NCBI GenBank assembly: GCA_963555705.1
Contig: OY743177.1
Span: 51,412,596 to 51,476,595, forward strand
Reading direction: 5' to 3'
DNA: 64,000 nucleotides
DNA from: Ligustrum vulgare
Taxonomy: Eukaryota; Streptophyta; Magnoliopsida; Lamiales; Oleaceae
The position numbers and the translations under genes were made by a program. Below, in pieces: positions 43,509 through 57,161 of the stretch. The first letter of the stretch is position 1. Each line of letters starts with the position of its first letter. The notes beneath the pieces were generated by a model, which worked only from the letters and a program-made list of their open reading frames with translations, did no database searches and was not told where the DNA came from.

Positions 43509-44340
43509 TCAAGACTCGTCTATTTGGTCAACCAGTTCTTCAGATCTTTGAACTTCTTCAAGTTCTATCTTGCTCCCACTGTCTTCTCCTAATGTGAACT
43601 CTTTCTCTTGGAAGACATCATGTCTAGAAATGAAGATTTTCTTCTCAGTGGAATTATAGAATTGATATCCAATTGCCTGTTTTGAATATCCCTCAAATAT
43701 GCATTTATCAGACTTAGAATCTAACTTATCATTTATAGTGCGCTTCAATAAGCGTCACAACCCGCAATTTTTATATGAGACAAGTTGGGATTTATACCTC
43801 TCCACAATTCATATGGAGTTTTGTCAACCGATTTAGATGGGACAAGATTCAGTGTGTAGCACGCTGTATTTAGTGCATGACCCCAAAATGATTTTGGGAT
43901 GTTAGCATGGATACTAGTGTGTGATTTCCTCTCTCAAATAGACCATTGTGTTGTGGTGTATAATGAGAAGTCCACTGCAAGAGAATTTCGTTCTCCTTCA
44001 GATAATCTAAAAACTTGCCTTTTAGATATTCTTCACATTGGTTAGATCTTAGTGTGAGAATACCTTTACCAAATTGTTTCTCCACTACTTGGTTAAATTC
44101 TTTGAACTTTTCAAAGGATTCTTGCTTGAACTTCATCAAGTATACATAACCATATCTTGAATGATCGTTTGTGAATGTGATGAAATAAGAGAAACCACCT
44201 CTAGCAGTTATTGACATGGGTCCACATACAGTAGTCTGTATTAGACCCAGTGATTGTGTAGACCTAAAATGAGACATGGTCATTTTTCCTAATATGCATG
44301 ATTCGCCTTTGTCAAATGATTCAAAATCTTCTGACCTCAA
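43509..44340 (-). pseudogene. Decayed Copia integrase fragment, opposite strand
   Basis: Minus-strand frames 44340-43870 and 43748-43509 give the GAG-pre-integrase end (SCILGKM), integrase core text (TNDHSRYGYVYLM, HYTPQHNGLFERGNHTL) and the post-integrase FEGYSKQAIGYQFY region. The second catalytic Asp motif is lost (LRSNQCEEY where SDNGGEY is expected). Frameshifts separate the pieces. It meets the plus-strand gag fragment head-on at about 43505. Confidence 0.85.
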
Positions 44341-44399
44341 TTATCCATTTCGAGAGTTCAGTCTTTCGCTTTAAGTGGAAAAGGTAAAGAATACTAATT

Positions 44400-45437
44400 A
44401 TATTGTGTGTCAAGGGTCGACTGGACATGATATATTTATTGGAAGCTGGGTATTATATATTCGATCAGGTCCATGTAGTAGCTCAATAAATTATTTGAAC
44501 TAAATTGTAATTAATTTAATGTTTTGGGCTTCATTATAATTTCTATGAAAGTTGTGAACTTAATTGTGATTGTAAATAGAGTTCAAGGGCTGGACATATA
44601 ATTAAATATAAACTAATTTGTTTTAGACTTTAATTTAGACTCCTAATTAGGTTTAATTAAATGATGTGATCCAAAGTAGGAGACCAAAGGAGAAGTAGGG
44701 CTATCGGCAATACAACAGCGATCTACGTGGAAAATGGGGCAAGTTTCATGTTGGGGTAGATCCGAGAAGACGAATTGATCAAGCCGAGTCAATGGGGAGA
44801 AGTTTGAGGACCAGAACCAAAGTCACGGCCGTAAGCCATGTTTGTTACGACCACAACAATCTCTCAGGCCAAGGCAAAGAATTCCAAAATTACCATATTT
44901 ATGATCGTAAGAAATCTCGTCACGGCTGTAACTCGCGAACAGAAGGTCACTTACGGCCGTAAGTTTTATCTTCACGACCGCAACTGTCAATTTTCCAAAA
45001 TTTGCGAATTTCAATTATTTTCCATTTTTAATTAGTTATTTCCATATTTTGAGCCATAATTGCGTCTACACCTAGTCTATTTCAATTTTTAGGTTATATT
45101 AACAATTTTTATCATTGTAAACATTAACTTGGTTGATTGTTGATTAGTGGGAGAGAGTTTTCTCTTGTTAAAGGTTGAGGAATCCCTTTAATTCTTAGAA
45201 CTTATCAAATATCCGTTCTTTGTGGCGTTCACCCAACAAATTTATCAAGGGAGTGACAATCCTTGTGGCATTCACCAATCTTGGTTCATATTCCGCATCA
45301 CCTCTCACATCGTGAATATTGGGCCAAGGTTTTATCGCCAATTTATTCTTTTATCGTTTGTTTTCTTGTTTAATCTGATTTAGATCTTTCCTATTGTTTG
45401 TGTCATTTATTCCGCGTGTTTCGTTGTGTTCCCTGAG
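44400..45437 (+). repeat. Probable 5' LTR of the outer Gypsy element
   Basis: It lies directly upstream of a PBS at 45438 and contains LTR-like features: repeated CACGGCCGTAAG / TTACGGCCGTAAG motifs (44823, 44951) and a long non-coding run. Start and terminal CA are unclear. It does not match the LTR at 59101-59422 by eye, so the pairing is unresolved. Confidence 0.4.
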
Positions 45438-45449
45438 TGGTATCAGAGC
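45438..45449 (+). other. Primer-binding site of the outer Gypsy element
   Basis: TGGTATCAGAGC on the plus strand, followed by a leader that is interrupted at 45609 and resumes at 56939. Confidence 0.75.
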
Positions 45450-46557
45450 TTGGCTCTAATTCAGATTCTTGCATTTTCTTGTTTTTCTTGATTTTTTTGT
45501 GTTCTTCGCGCCATTAAAGTTTTTCAGCTTTTGATCCATAAAATAATCCTTCCAAAAATTCAAAAGTGTTTTTCAAGTTCTTTTTTTGTCCAAATCCAAT
45601 TCCCTTTTTGTAATACCCCAAACTTCAAACTAAAACTTGGCCAATATCATTCATGCATCACATATTGTTGACATTGCCATTTGCATTTACATTGATAATT
45701 CATTGTGCTTTTTTTTGAAATGATACATTTAATTATTGAGGTTTTAACTTATTATTCTTCGAACTTCCCAACTTAGGTGATCCATTTTATGTTGAGCTAT
45801 GATATAGAATTAGGTCGATCAAGTGGTGGATATTGGATTGTGACTCAACAATAATTTGGAAAGCATCGTACTTATGATCGGTGAGATTTTACGCTTTTAT
45901 TTCAGATTGATTAAGGCTATCCTAGACCTAGATAAGTAAGTAACACAATTTGGAGATTATTTATAAGGTTTTATGATCACAATGTTATATTATTAGGCTC
46001 AAGTGAAGTGATAAGTACTGAAGTGGGAATTATAGAAATCGGTCGAGGATCGGGTGTCAATCGGAAACATATTTGAATCAACGGTCGAGGAAATTACAGT
46101 ATCATCAAAATTAGGATCATATGGTTATTAAATTACATGTTAAAACTCTTGAAATATGTTAAGGACACATGATTTGGACGTAAGGAGACTGGTACAAAAT
46201 TTGAATTAAAAAGGAGCTGCCACCTCATGCTTGCTTATGTCCACTTGTGCTTTGGTAGTTTGTTTCTTAACCCCTAAGGAACTTATCACGACTCCAGATC
46301 ATTTAAAAATTATCCATACCATTTAAGACACAAAACAACTCCCTAACGACGTCCTCAAATGCTCCCAAGTGAAAGAGAACACTAGAAAGCTGAATAGAAG
46401 TAAGAAGGACATAATCTGGGCATTGAAATCCTTCACTAGTAAGTATCACGGCTTTGAGGTTTTAATCCATTTCTTTTGGGTGTTTTATGACATATTTAAT
46501 CTCTGAACTTGCTTTAGGTGATTTTGGTATGTTTTGGTGAATTTATGATGACAAAAG

Positions 46558-47971
46558 TGTTGGGAACCCGGGTTGCTCTAATCACAAAAATTGATTTCTT
46601 GTGATAGATCATCCCGTTACAGGATTTTCTGTTCTATGTATTTAACTTGGAATAAATAATTTTGCACACAAAAATGATTTTGAGAAGATTACCTTTGTAG
46701 CGTGCTTTACAATAATCTTCATCAACTGCTTCTTGATTCCACCAAGCTTCAAACCCTCAAGCTTTTCCCGGTGTTCTCCAATGACAGTTGTGCAGGTGTG
46801 TGGTCACCTTTCTCAAGATCTAGGTTAAACTAGGTTTAAGGTTTCTTTGTAAAGAGAAAACACACACTACATACTTTAGTGTGTGTTTCGCCACTTTTCC
46901 TATTAGGTTAAGAAAAATAGTCTTGAGAGACTATTTGTAACCTCTTTACACTCCAAAACCCTACCAGGCCTAGTACCATAACCCAGGCCCATTTCTGCAC
47001 AACCCAATACAGGTAAAAAGCATGTATAAACCCATTATAGTGAAGCCACCGAGGGAACCTGATCGGACCCAATTAAACTAAGCTCCAATAAATTAATTAT
47101 GACCCGATCAACTCTTGATCAGTCAAAATTAATTTATTAATCACGTTCTATTCCACTAAAAGAACGAGATTGCACTCTTAGTAAAATTGAAATTACTGAA
47201 ACAATTAATCAATAATTATATCCTCTGACTTATCGTTCTTACATGTTACCCCCGTCGATCAACTCGAATATTCGGAGCAAGTTAAAATGACCAAAATGCC
47301 CTTCTTCGAATATTCATAAATTCTCAACTCTCATCTTCTGTAAGACAGTTCGATGTGATCCCATCACATCATAGAATTCAACAGTCACTGTCGAATTACT
47401 GAGCTCAGATTCAACTGTCCACTAGAAGAACCAGTGAGATTATGATCATACCTAAAAGGTGACGGATTCCATAATACGAATATATGTTCCTCGTTAGTTT
47501 ACTTTAATTCTCAAAGTACCGAGATATTGATCAGCAATTTGATCTCACCCATTGATACCTCAAAGAACTTCAAGTTAGTAATCGAAGTCCATTATCCTAT
47601 TAGGATTAAGGTCCCACGTACAATAATCAAGTGAAATTAAATTTGTACGGTCAATGTCACAAATTAATTTCACGTGGTCCCGTCCAATACGTTTCAAACG
47701 TACTCTCAATTTTATTACCAAAGTCAAAGATAGACTTTAATAAAATCGAGACGATCTTATCAAAATGAATTGTCCATATTTATTTACTGCCGTGAACGTT
47801 AATTTTAGATCGAATCACAAATTGAATCTTTCCGTGTTTAACAACTTAAACACTCAATTTGTAATATCAAATCGACCCGTGGACAAACACAACATCATAT
47901 TAATACAATCAATTAATATTTTACTTTTAAATGTCGTGAATTATACTCTATGGGCATATATAATTCCAACA
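46558..47971 (-). repeat. 3' LTR (1,414 bp) of the young Copia element
   Basis: Over 99% identical by eye to 53643-55057. Differences include GACAGTTG/GGCAGTTG near 46785 and TACTGCCG/TACTGACCG near 47787. It is adjacent to the purine tract. Confidence 0.93.
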
Positions 47972-47986
47972 ATCTCCCACTTGCCC
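47972..47986 (-). other. Polypurine tract of the young Copia element
   Basis: GGGCAAGTGGGAGAT on the minus strand. It shares AAGTGGGAGAT with the Tnt1-like element at 2132. Confidence 0.8.
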
Positions 47987-48867
47987 TTAGAGTATATATG
48001 AAACATCGAATCATCCATCTTGTCAACATCATCATTACACTAATGATTATGTTCTCAACCAAGATAGTAACTCCTTTCGATGTAAGTCACGGTTGTATAA
48101 CAAACAATCCAAGATTGTGTTATTCCCAACCAATTAACCACATTATCTCCCAGTTATATTCCAATTTTGACGACTCTCGAGAATCCTAGTCAAATCAGAT
48201 CTTAATTAGTTTTAATCCATCAGATCACCAACTAAATAGATAAGCAAATATTTACTCGTTTTCCAAAAAACGCTTCAGTACGTGCTTTACCTCTATTCAA
48301 TGATCTGATCCTGGATCAAACTAATAATCACCAATAATATCCCCAACATAAGATATGACCTATCTAGTGCAAAGTAAGGCTTCCTATAGCCGAAGCATAA
48401 GGAACCTTCTCTATCTTACCATGAGTCTTAAGAGAATACTCATAAGATAGATAAAGTCCACAAAGAACATTATTCCTTTTCAAGACTTCAATATTGCAAA
48501 TGTAGATAGTATCTTATTATTACATGAAACTTGAGACTATTCTATTCCATTTTTTTTTTCTCCCACTCCGAAAAGTACGGATGTCTAGAAAAATAGACAG
48601 TCATCTACAAGTCCTTCATGTCTAATTGCTGGTGCCAATTACTATTTAATGAAAATACTCTCACACATTAGTAGAGTGTCATTCAAATAAATAGTCGCGA
48701 AAACTGACTCATCTTTCTGTATACTCGAGTATACTTAAGATATATCAAGATTTTGATCAAGAACATGTATCACAATCATTCGATCAAATTCTGTATTCCA
48801 TATGTTGAACAAATACCCAAATCCAAAGTTGGAAACTTGTAAGTCATGAATTTTACTTTCATGGTTT

Positions 48868-49669
48868 TTAATATGAACTCATCAGATTACACTTTGTAAA
48901 TGATTTCCTCAATATGCATTCAAGAAACAACATCTTGACATCCATGCGTCGTACCTCATTTTGACAATGAACGACAATGGATAAAAGATCCAGGTAAACT
49001 GTTGCATGACTATTGGCGAGAAGGGTTTCACAAACCCACAACCATAAGCCTTGCACCAAAGGTATCAACCTTTCCATCTACCATTCTTTTATCATCTTAA
49101 AAATCATCACACCCTATAGGTTTGACCCCATTGGGTGTGTCTACAAATATCCAAACTTTGTTGGATTACTAGGAATCTAATTCTGAGTTCTCGTTCACCT
49201 TCCATGATTTCAATTCCATAACTTCTACCACTTCCCTAAATGAGGAGTCCTTCTCTTATTTCAGTAGAGACTGTCTAAAAAGACTCTCCGTAGAATAAGC
49301 GTCAAGAAGGTGGTCTTACAACCCTCCCACTCCAATTAGTCGCTGGAAGTGTATTTCCATTATGTCCAAACAGAGTTACTTCCTCTTCTCCCACTACTTG
49401 GTTATATCCCTAATTGGGATCAACCTCTTCACTACCTCTTTATGAACATAAAGAAGAGGCAGAACAGTGAGAGCAACTTCGACTACAACCTTTGGTTTTT
49501 CCCTGTCCATTGGGTTCACCAGGCAAAAATAGTGGTTGAACCACTTGCCTATTTCTCCCACTAGGATCAGCAACCATCGGTTCCGTAGGAAGTCCCAAAT
49601 CATCAAGATTAATTCTATGCGGAAACCTGGAATCAAGTTGTTTAAACCACGTTCTAACATCTTATCCAA
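48868..49669 (-). pseudogene. Eroded Copia reverse-transcriptase region
   Basis: The minus-strand frame at 49077-48868 contains LLSIVVHCQNEVRRMDVKMLF, the degenerate counterpart of the LDVKTAFL region of RT, but breaks off before YVDD. A second frame (49669-49394) precedes it in element order with no clear motif. Stops and frameshifts pervade 48-52.6 kb. This decay contrasts with the fresh LTRs of the same element. Confidence 0.6.
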
Positions 49670-52600
49670 TAGAATTTTACTTGTGGATTTGTATTCTTCT
49701 ATATGCCTTATCCTCTAAGAAAGTCACATTTGTTCTCAACAAATACTTTTTGGACCAGAGGACTATAGAAGAAATAATTTCTAGTTTCATTGTATACCTT
49801 ATATATAATCAAACCTTCATTGTTGCCACCATCTCGTCAATCCTTCCTTTCAGCTTGTGTGCCAAAAGTCCCCAAATCTGAATGTGGTATAGACTGGGCT
49901 TGCACCCATGCCACAACTCTAGGGGTATTTCAGGAAACGAATCAATGGTACTATGCTATGAAGGAACCTGACTATCTCCGGTGTACATTCCCAAATGAAA
50001 CTAGTAATGAGGATAACTCATCATTGATTTGGTATTACTTTGTTCTCCTTTTCCGATAAATGGTTCCTAAACTCATATGAGAGATACACAAACCTCGATC
50101 AAATCGAAGTATTTCGATTCTCTTAATTACTTCTCAACTTCTATCCAAAATTCTAGAATTTCTTCAACATTTCGGATTAATGAGATATTAAGTATATAAT
50201 CGAGATCTGGAGTGATCATCAATAAAAGTGATGAATTACTCGTACTCTCTCGTATCTTGAGCACAAAAGAATCCATTCATATCGAAATGTATTAATCCTC
50301 AAACTCTTAAGTCCATATAAAGTATAAGGACTCTTGGTTATATGATCCTCTAAACAAGATTCAGAAAAATACTATAGATTCCACCTCAGATCCTTTTGAG
50401 GTCCATCCCTTACTAGTATTAAAATCGAGTTTTGGATAAGTGTAACCAAGCCTAAGATCTTAATCATTTTACCCTCTAAATAAAATTCAAAAGCCCACAT
50501 AGATTCCACCTCCAAAATTCTTAGAGGCTATCTGTACTAGTCTTTCAATCTTATTTAGATAAATATGATTATCTTAAGATCTTATCAAAGAGTTCATTAA
50601 TACAAGGAGTCGTCTATCCCTTATCACTTGTAGTAATATTACACTTAGAACCATTTACAAGGCTTTGAGATTGTTAACCATTTGTCTCGCAATAATAAGA
50701 GCATTATTTAACTTAATTCCAACTAATAACTGGAAATTAAGTGCTAAATAATTCCGCTCAAATAATAAAGAGACAAAATAACAATTAAATTGTTTCACAA
50801 ACATAAAAGCCCTACGGCTCTTTCCATATTACCGTACCCGTGCTTATCCTTATATTATACTCTATCTCATTGTATCATTTGGTCACCAAGGACCAAATTG
50901 CAACAACTTGCAATAGTGATTAGTTACTCTAGAATCTATAATCAAGATAGACTCAATTACTAACCATAACACAATGAATAGAGTCTTACTCCATTATAGA
51001 GTTTCCAGGAAAGGCTACTTCCTCATTAGTCCTATCTTTGCTCAAAAGCAAAAAGGTTAGAGGGCCTACCATACTATCTGTTGCTTTAAAATAATCTCTT
51101 CTCTATGAATAGCTTACATTGAACCTTTCAGGGACACGTTCATCCTGGTGAATATAGTCCACACTGAACCGCAAGAGCTCATCTTAAAAGATTTCTCAAA
51201 CATTATGTCACATGAATCAATGTTTGCAAATGGAACCTCCACCACGTTAAAGTGACCAATCATGTTTTACCAAATGGTCTCTTGCAAAAACGTGATCGGT
51301 TCATAAGTAGAGATATATTATAGCTTGATAGCATATTTTGTATAATTAAAATGTTCAAATTATCATAAATACCCTTCCATCGAGAAAATAAATATGGTAT
51401 CCTATTTTGATGTTTTTATTGCGAAGTACTTGACGTGAGAATCAAAATTATGCAATAAACCATCTCATCAAAATAAAACCATTTTCATTGGAAGATTTAT
51501 AATTATTTTTGAACAAGGATCTTCTAGCACGAACAAATGTCATAAGTGGAAAAGAATTATAACGAGACATGTTACAGTTTTCGCAAATTAGTTGGTGATG
51601 TCTAAACATATAACTAGTTGTGGAAATACGACATTCAAATAAAATAAATGTATTAAACACGAGTTGCATAAATGATGAATACTTTTATATATGATGCATG
51701 AATAAAAAATTATGCACAAGTAGACCCAAAACTACTATAATATGACGACAACCTAAAACCCCAAAATCTTAAACACATTTCTCTATAGGAGAAATAAATG
51801 TGATTTATGGCTAGGCTGGGACCCTCCCACTAAATTAAATATATCTAGCATCTCATGCAATATTTAATTTATAGTCGTTAAAATTTGGCCATCATTGACA
51901 TCGTTTGGATATTCTATAGGAAGTCCCCACGATGTCATTGATTTAAGTGTCTAACCCCTGTATTCATAATATTTCAAGTACCAAATTAATTATGTCACCT
52001 ATAGGGTAATCATGATTAATTCACACTTAAAAAATTATCACCTAATTGGGCCCAATCTAGTAACCAAAACAGTGCAGCCCTCCTATAGGGAGACTAATTA
52101 GATTAGCACGAGGCATACACAAATTTTTACTAATGGGCTAATAGGGGAGGCCGTGGGTTCAAAATATTTTGCACCCTCACTCACTTAATATTTTGAACTG
52201 TTGGGTTTTAATTTAATAATTACCAATCAATTTTAACTCTTAAAATCAATTTAATTATTAATAAATATATTTATTTTCTAATCTAACATTAAGAAAAGAA
52301 AATAAAATATAAAACAATGCATGACAGTATAGTACCTAGAGCGGTGTTTATGCGATCTACATGACATGTTATCTAATGACATTCATTCACAATTTAATTA
52401 AAGCATAAAATAAATGCGATAATAAAATAAATATGAACATAATTTATGGCCAAACCTAGACACAAAAATTACAAATTAATTAAAGATTACATTGAGCCAC
52501 AACCCGGCCCAATTCTTCAATTTCCATTGCAAGTGTCCAGCCCATTACTCGAACTCTTCAAATAATAATAATCTGGCCCAAAATTAAACTGGTCCATTCT

Positions 52601-52689
52601 GCAATTTTTAATTCAGTCCATCCGGCCCAAGAAGAAGTCACAGCCAGCCCATTAAGAACTCACAGCCGGCCCAATTGAAATTATTGGCC
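49670..52689. other. Non-coding interior of the young Copia element
   Basis: AT-rich remnants without a frame over about 110 codons. Where gag and integrase should lie on the minus strand I can read no motif. Confidence 0.5.
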
Positions 52690-53300
52690 CAACTGAATTC
52701 ACCCATCACTGTAAGGTTGCTGTGTAACCTCCAAACCGAGAACTCAAAAATTTCAGCCGTGATTTCAGCCACGATTTCAGCCGCTGCCTTCCGAAATGCC
52801 ATCGTCGGAAAATGCCTGGAATCATGTCACGACGGTGCCAACCTCCGGGTGCCACCGCCGCCGCCAACATGGTGTAATACACCAACAATGGCAGTAGCGG
52901 CAGCACCACGGTTGGTGCTGCCGATCTTCCGCAGCGCTGCACAGGCAGCAGCGTCCACAGGTGCCGCTTCCCCCGCGAGATCACGATGCCAAGGACACCA
53001 TGTTCAACCACCCGTCGCAACGGCATGACCCAGGTGCTGCGGATCGTTTGCAGCGACATATGTGGGTTCCACTACCGTCGCGATCGAGCCAAGATAGCAG
53101 TGCCAAAAGCGCCGTCATTGACTGCCGATCACAATGGTAGCACCCACGAGTCCCGCCGACTGCCTGCATGCCGTTCATGGTGGATTTTCAGAAATTGCAA
53201 GCCAAGTCCTTTATTTGTTGAGGAAGACGAAGTTGAGTCTACTTTTCGAAATTGCCTTGGAAGTCCTCCGATTTTTGCAAAAGAAGTCCTTCATTGAAAC
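52690..53300. other. GC-rich island in the leader of the young Copia element
   Basis: A stretch of about 600 bp, far richer in G+C than its surroundings, with runs such as CACCGCCGCCGCCAAC and repeated GCAGC/GGTGC motifs. Overlapping open frames occur on both strands (52675-53028 plus, 52706-53059 minus), but neither has a recognisable domain. In element sense it lies just after the PBS. Confidence 0.5.
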
Positions 53301-53628
53301 TGCATAATTGATCCCTCAATCCGAAACTGCAGATCTAGTCCTCGAATTTTATAATTACAATAGAAATAATACAAACCCTAATTCTATTGCAAAAATCAAA
53401 AAATCAAAAGGGAAAACATGGAATCGTAATCCACCCCTTTTGTTACAAGACTCGATAATACAAATACAAGATTTCACGACAAAAATCTAAGGCCATAAAT
53501 TTGTTCAATAAAAAATATCATTCATCCAATAACAATCAAATCACATAAAACCTAACACCGCTCAACTAACACATGCATAGACAAAAATATTTATTCCTAA
53601 ATACACAAAACAGTATCAAAAACCTGAC

Positions 53629-53640
53629 GCTCTGATACCA
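53629..53640 (-). other. Primer-binding site of the young Copia element
   Basis: TGGTATCAGAGC on the minus strand, two bases from the right LTR. Confidence 0.9.
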
Positions 53641-53642
53641 AT

Positions 53643-55057
53643 TGTTGGGAACCCGGGTTGCTCTAATCACAAAAATTGATTTCTTGTGATAGATCATCCC
53701 GTTACAGGATTTTCTGTTCTATGTATTTAACTTGGAATAAATAATTTTGCACACAAAAATGATTTTGAGAAGATTACCTTTGTAGCGTGCTTTACAATAA
53801 TCTTCATCAACTGCTTCTTGATTCCACCAAGCTTCAAACCCTCAAGCTTTTCCCGGTGTTCTCCAATGGCAGTTGTGCAGGTGTGTGGTCACCTTTCTCA
53901 AGATCTAGGTTAAACTAGGTTTAAGGTTTCTTTGTAAAGAGGAAACATACACTACACACTTTAGTGTGTGTTTCGCCACTTTTCCTATTAGGTTAAGAAA
54001 AATAGTCTTGAGAGACTATTTGTAACCTCTTTACACTCCAAAACCCTACCAGGCCTAGTACCATAACTCAGGCCCATTTCTGCACAACCCAATACAGGTA
54101 AAAAGCATGTATAAACCCATTATAGTGAAGCCACCGAGGGAACCTGATCGGACCCAATTAAACTAAGCTCCAATAAATTAATTATGACCCGATCAACTCT
54201 TGATCAGTCAAAATTAATTTATTAATCACGTTCTATTCCACTAAAAGAACGAGATTGCACTCTTAGTAAAATTGAAATTACTGAAACAATTAATCAATAA
54301 TTATATCCTCTGACTTATCGTTCTTACATGTTACCCCCGTCGATCAACTCGAATATTCGGAGCAAGTTAAAATGACCAAAATGCCCTTCTTCGAATATTC
54401 ATAAATTCTCAACTCTCATCTTCTGTAAGACAGTTCGATGTGATCCCATCACATCATAGAATTCAACAGTCACTGTCGAATTACTGAGCTCAGATTCAAC
54501 TGTCCACTAGAAGAACCAGTGAGATTATGATCATACCTAAAAGGTGACGGATTCCATAATACGAATATATGTTCCTCGTTAGTTTACTTTAATTCCCAAA
54601 GTACCGAGATATTGATCAGCAATTTGATCTCACCCATTGATACCTCAAAGAACTTCAAGTTAGTAATCGAAGTCCATTATCCTATTAGGATTAAGGTCCC
54701 ACGTACAATAATCAAGTGAAATTAAATTTGTACGGTCAATGTCACAAATTAATTTCACGTGGTCCCGTCCAATACGTTTCAAACGTACTCTCAATTTTAT
54801 TACCAAAGTCAAAGATAGACTTTAATAAAATCGAGACGATCTTATCAAAATAAATTGTCCATATTTATTTACTGACCGTGAACGTTAATTTTAGATCGAA
54901 TCACAAATTGAATCTTTCCGTGTTTAACAACTTAAACACTCAATTTGTAATATCAAATCGACCCGTGGACAAACACAACATCATATTAATACAATCAATT
55001 AATATTTTACTTTTAAATGTCATGAATTATACTCTATGGGCATATATAATTCCAACA
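53643..55057 (-). repeat. 5' LTR (1,415 bp) of the young Copia element
   Basis: The partner of 46558-47971. It ends ATTCCAACA at 55057 before the second AAAAG copy. Confidence 0.93.
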
Positions 55058-57161
55058 AAAAGAATGGTTATTGATTGAAAGAAAGTGAATACAAATTTAA
55101 AGGCAGAATCTGGAATTGATGATCTTTGATGATTTAGCTATTGGTTTTGAATTATATCTTGAGGAATAACATATTAATCGATTTGAATGTGTTTACATAC
55201 GAGTTTAAAGGTTTTTTAAATGAGTTTTGGGGGTAGAACTTGAATTGAAGCATGATAATTAGAGTGGAACTCAAAACAGCCCCAGTGAAATTATTGGTTT
55301 GATGTACTGTGAAATGAATTGTTTTTGAGGCTTTAAGTCCTGAAATTTGTGTGATTTTGGGACTTTATTTCCTTCATATACATGTCATAAATTTATGGTA
55401 AGAATTTTGGAATGAATGGATATGATTAAGGTTGTGAAAATGGGAATGAATCAACCTGCGCCGCAGCTGAAATTTAAAATCGGAATCTGTCCATTTTCAG
55501 ATTTTGCATAGTTTCACCCTTGCATGTTTACCATTCACCTCTAAAGCTTGGGAATTTGATTTGAATGAGTGTTAGGACATTTTTGATCCAAATAAATGTG
55601 TTTTACCTGCATTGAACTTGGAAATAGGGGGAAGTTTGGGGCTACTACTTGAAGTCCTAGTGTTATCTAGATTGTCTTGACATTAATGGTCCTAGTGTTG
55701 GAATGTGCGTATTAAGCTTGTTAACTTAAGAGCCATGTTTGATACTAAGTAACAATACAGGTTGTTTGACGCCTTTAATTAGAAAGGACTTGACTTACAC
55801 CGTAGAGAACACACACACAGAGTCGAAAGGTAAGTAAAAATCCATTTACAACTACATTGCAAGAGCATAGAAATTGTTGGAAAGTTTTATATCTTATGTT
55901 GAACACAATGATTGAATATGTGTTTGAGACATCATTTTTATCATGTATTTTATGCATGAGCATTGGCATGTGCATGCACGACATTTTATAAAGTTTGATA
56001 TCTAGCATGCACGACATGATTTGAGAAGGGAATCATATTGCAAAATGCTTTATTGACCACTACTAGGGCACCGAGGCATGCGAGGCATGCTTTGATATTT
56101 GTTGGCAAGTAAGTGAGACCTCTTGGTGAACACAAGGAGAGATAGGAAGAGTCCTTGGTGGGTTACGGGAGGTTGGACCACTTGACTATGCCTTTCTTAT
56201 GTTATGATTATTGATACCGTGTGTGGGATACTTCTTGGGTGATCATAGAGGCTGATAGGAGATGTACCTCTAGTGATCACAGGAGGCTGGTCCACTCGAC
56301 TGTGTTAATGATATATTGGCCATTGGATTATTGATATTGATTTGATATTGCACAGAGCTCTTTCCGGTGCAAAGTAGATTGGTCAAGGGCCCAGTGAAAA
56401 GAAACGATTTCAATCAAAATGTTTTGATCTCATCTTGATCAATATTTGAATATGATACATTTATAACCTTATGTTTTTGAAGGAAATTGCACGATTGTGT
56501 ATTCATAATCATGGCATGCATGATTTTTACTTATTGGACATTAGCTCATGTAGTTCTTGCATTGTAGGTGAGCATGGAACTTCATAGATGACCTTGCTGG
56601 CTATGAAGCTCTTACAGGATTTCGAGGATCGATGTACATGGATGAAGACCTCCAGGGTTATTTTGTGGGCTATCTGTTGGTTCTAAATTCTTTTGTATTG
56701 TATTTAGGAATATTATAATGCATGTATATGTGACTTATAAAGTGGGGTTGTTTATACTTTTGTAACTTTAATGTAAAATGGTTTCAGTAAGTCTATATAG
56801 TCTTCTTTTCTCTCGATATACTATTGTTATATTGTGAGAAGGGTTATGCCATATTTAAAAAAAATTGATCACATATTTAGATCGAGTAATTAGTTTTCAA
56901 CTTTTAAACAAAATTGCCTATTAAAAAGGGGTGTGACAGTTTTCTCTGCTATAGTCGTAGTCAAATTTTCTTCAAAAAAATAAAAAAAATTCAAAAATTG
57001 CCAAAAAATCCCAAACTTCGAGAATTTCTCAATTTTCTATTTTTTCTTCATGTCTTTCATAAATTCCATATATTTTGATCCTTGATTAGTTATTGGGTGA
57101 AATTTGAAGGGATAAAGAGTGATACACAAGCGAAAATACACGGGATCTTTTTGTTATTAAA

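Larger units (their letters stand above)
46558..55057 (-). mobile_element. Young Copia element, 8.5 kb, with degenerate interior
   Basis: LTRs at 46558-47971 (1,414 bp) and 53643-55057 (1,415 bp), both TGTTGGGAACCCGGG...ATTCCAACA, differ at only about ten bases by eye. AAAAG is duplicated at 46553-46557 and 55058-55062. The PBS is on the minus strand at 53629-53640 and the polypurine tract at 47972-47986. The interior keeps only eroded pol fragments, so the element is non-autonomous. Confidence 0.93.
45609..56938. mobile_element. Solo Gypsy LTR (about 2.8 kb net) split by a Copia element
   Basis: The ends TGTAATACCCCAAAC... and ...AAAGGGGTGTGACA are near-perfect inverted termini. Flanks are CTTTT (45604-45608) and GTTTT (56939-56943), a one-mismatch target duplication. 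Net of 46558-55062 the length is about 2,825 bp. It has no PBS, PPT or coding. It sits in the leader of the outer Gypsy element, whose text resumes exactly at 56939. Confidence 0.75.

Noticed and set aside
52675..53059. Overlapping 117-codon ORFs on both strands
   Set aside because: Long frames are expected in GC-rich sequence because stops are AT-rich. Neither has a domain. Reported only as a composition anomaly.
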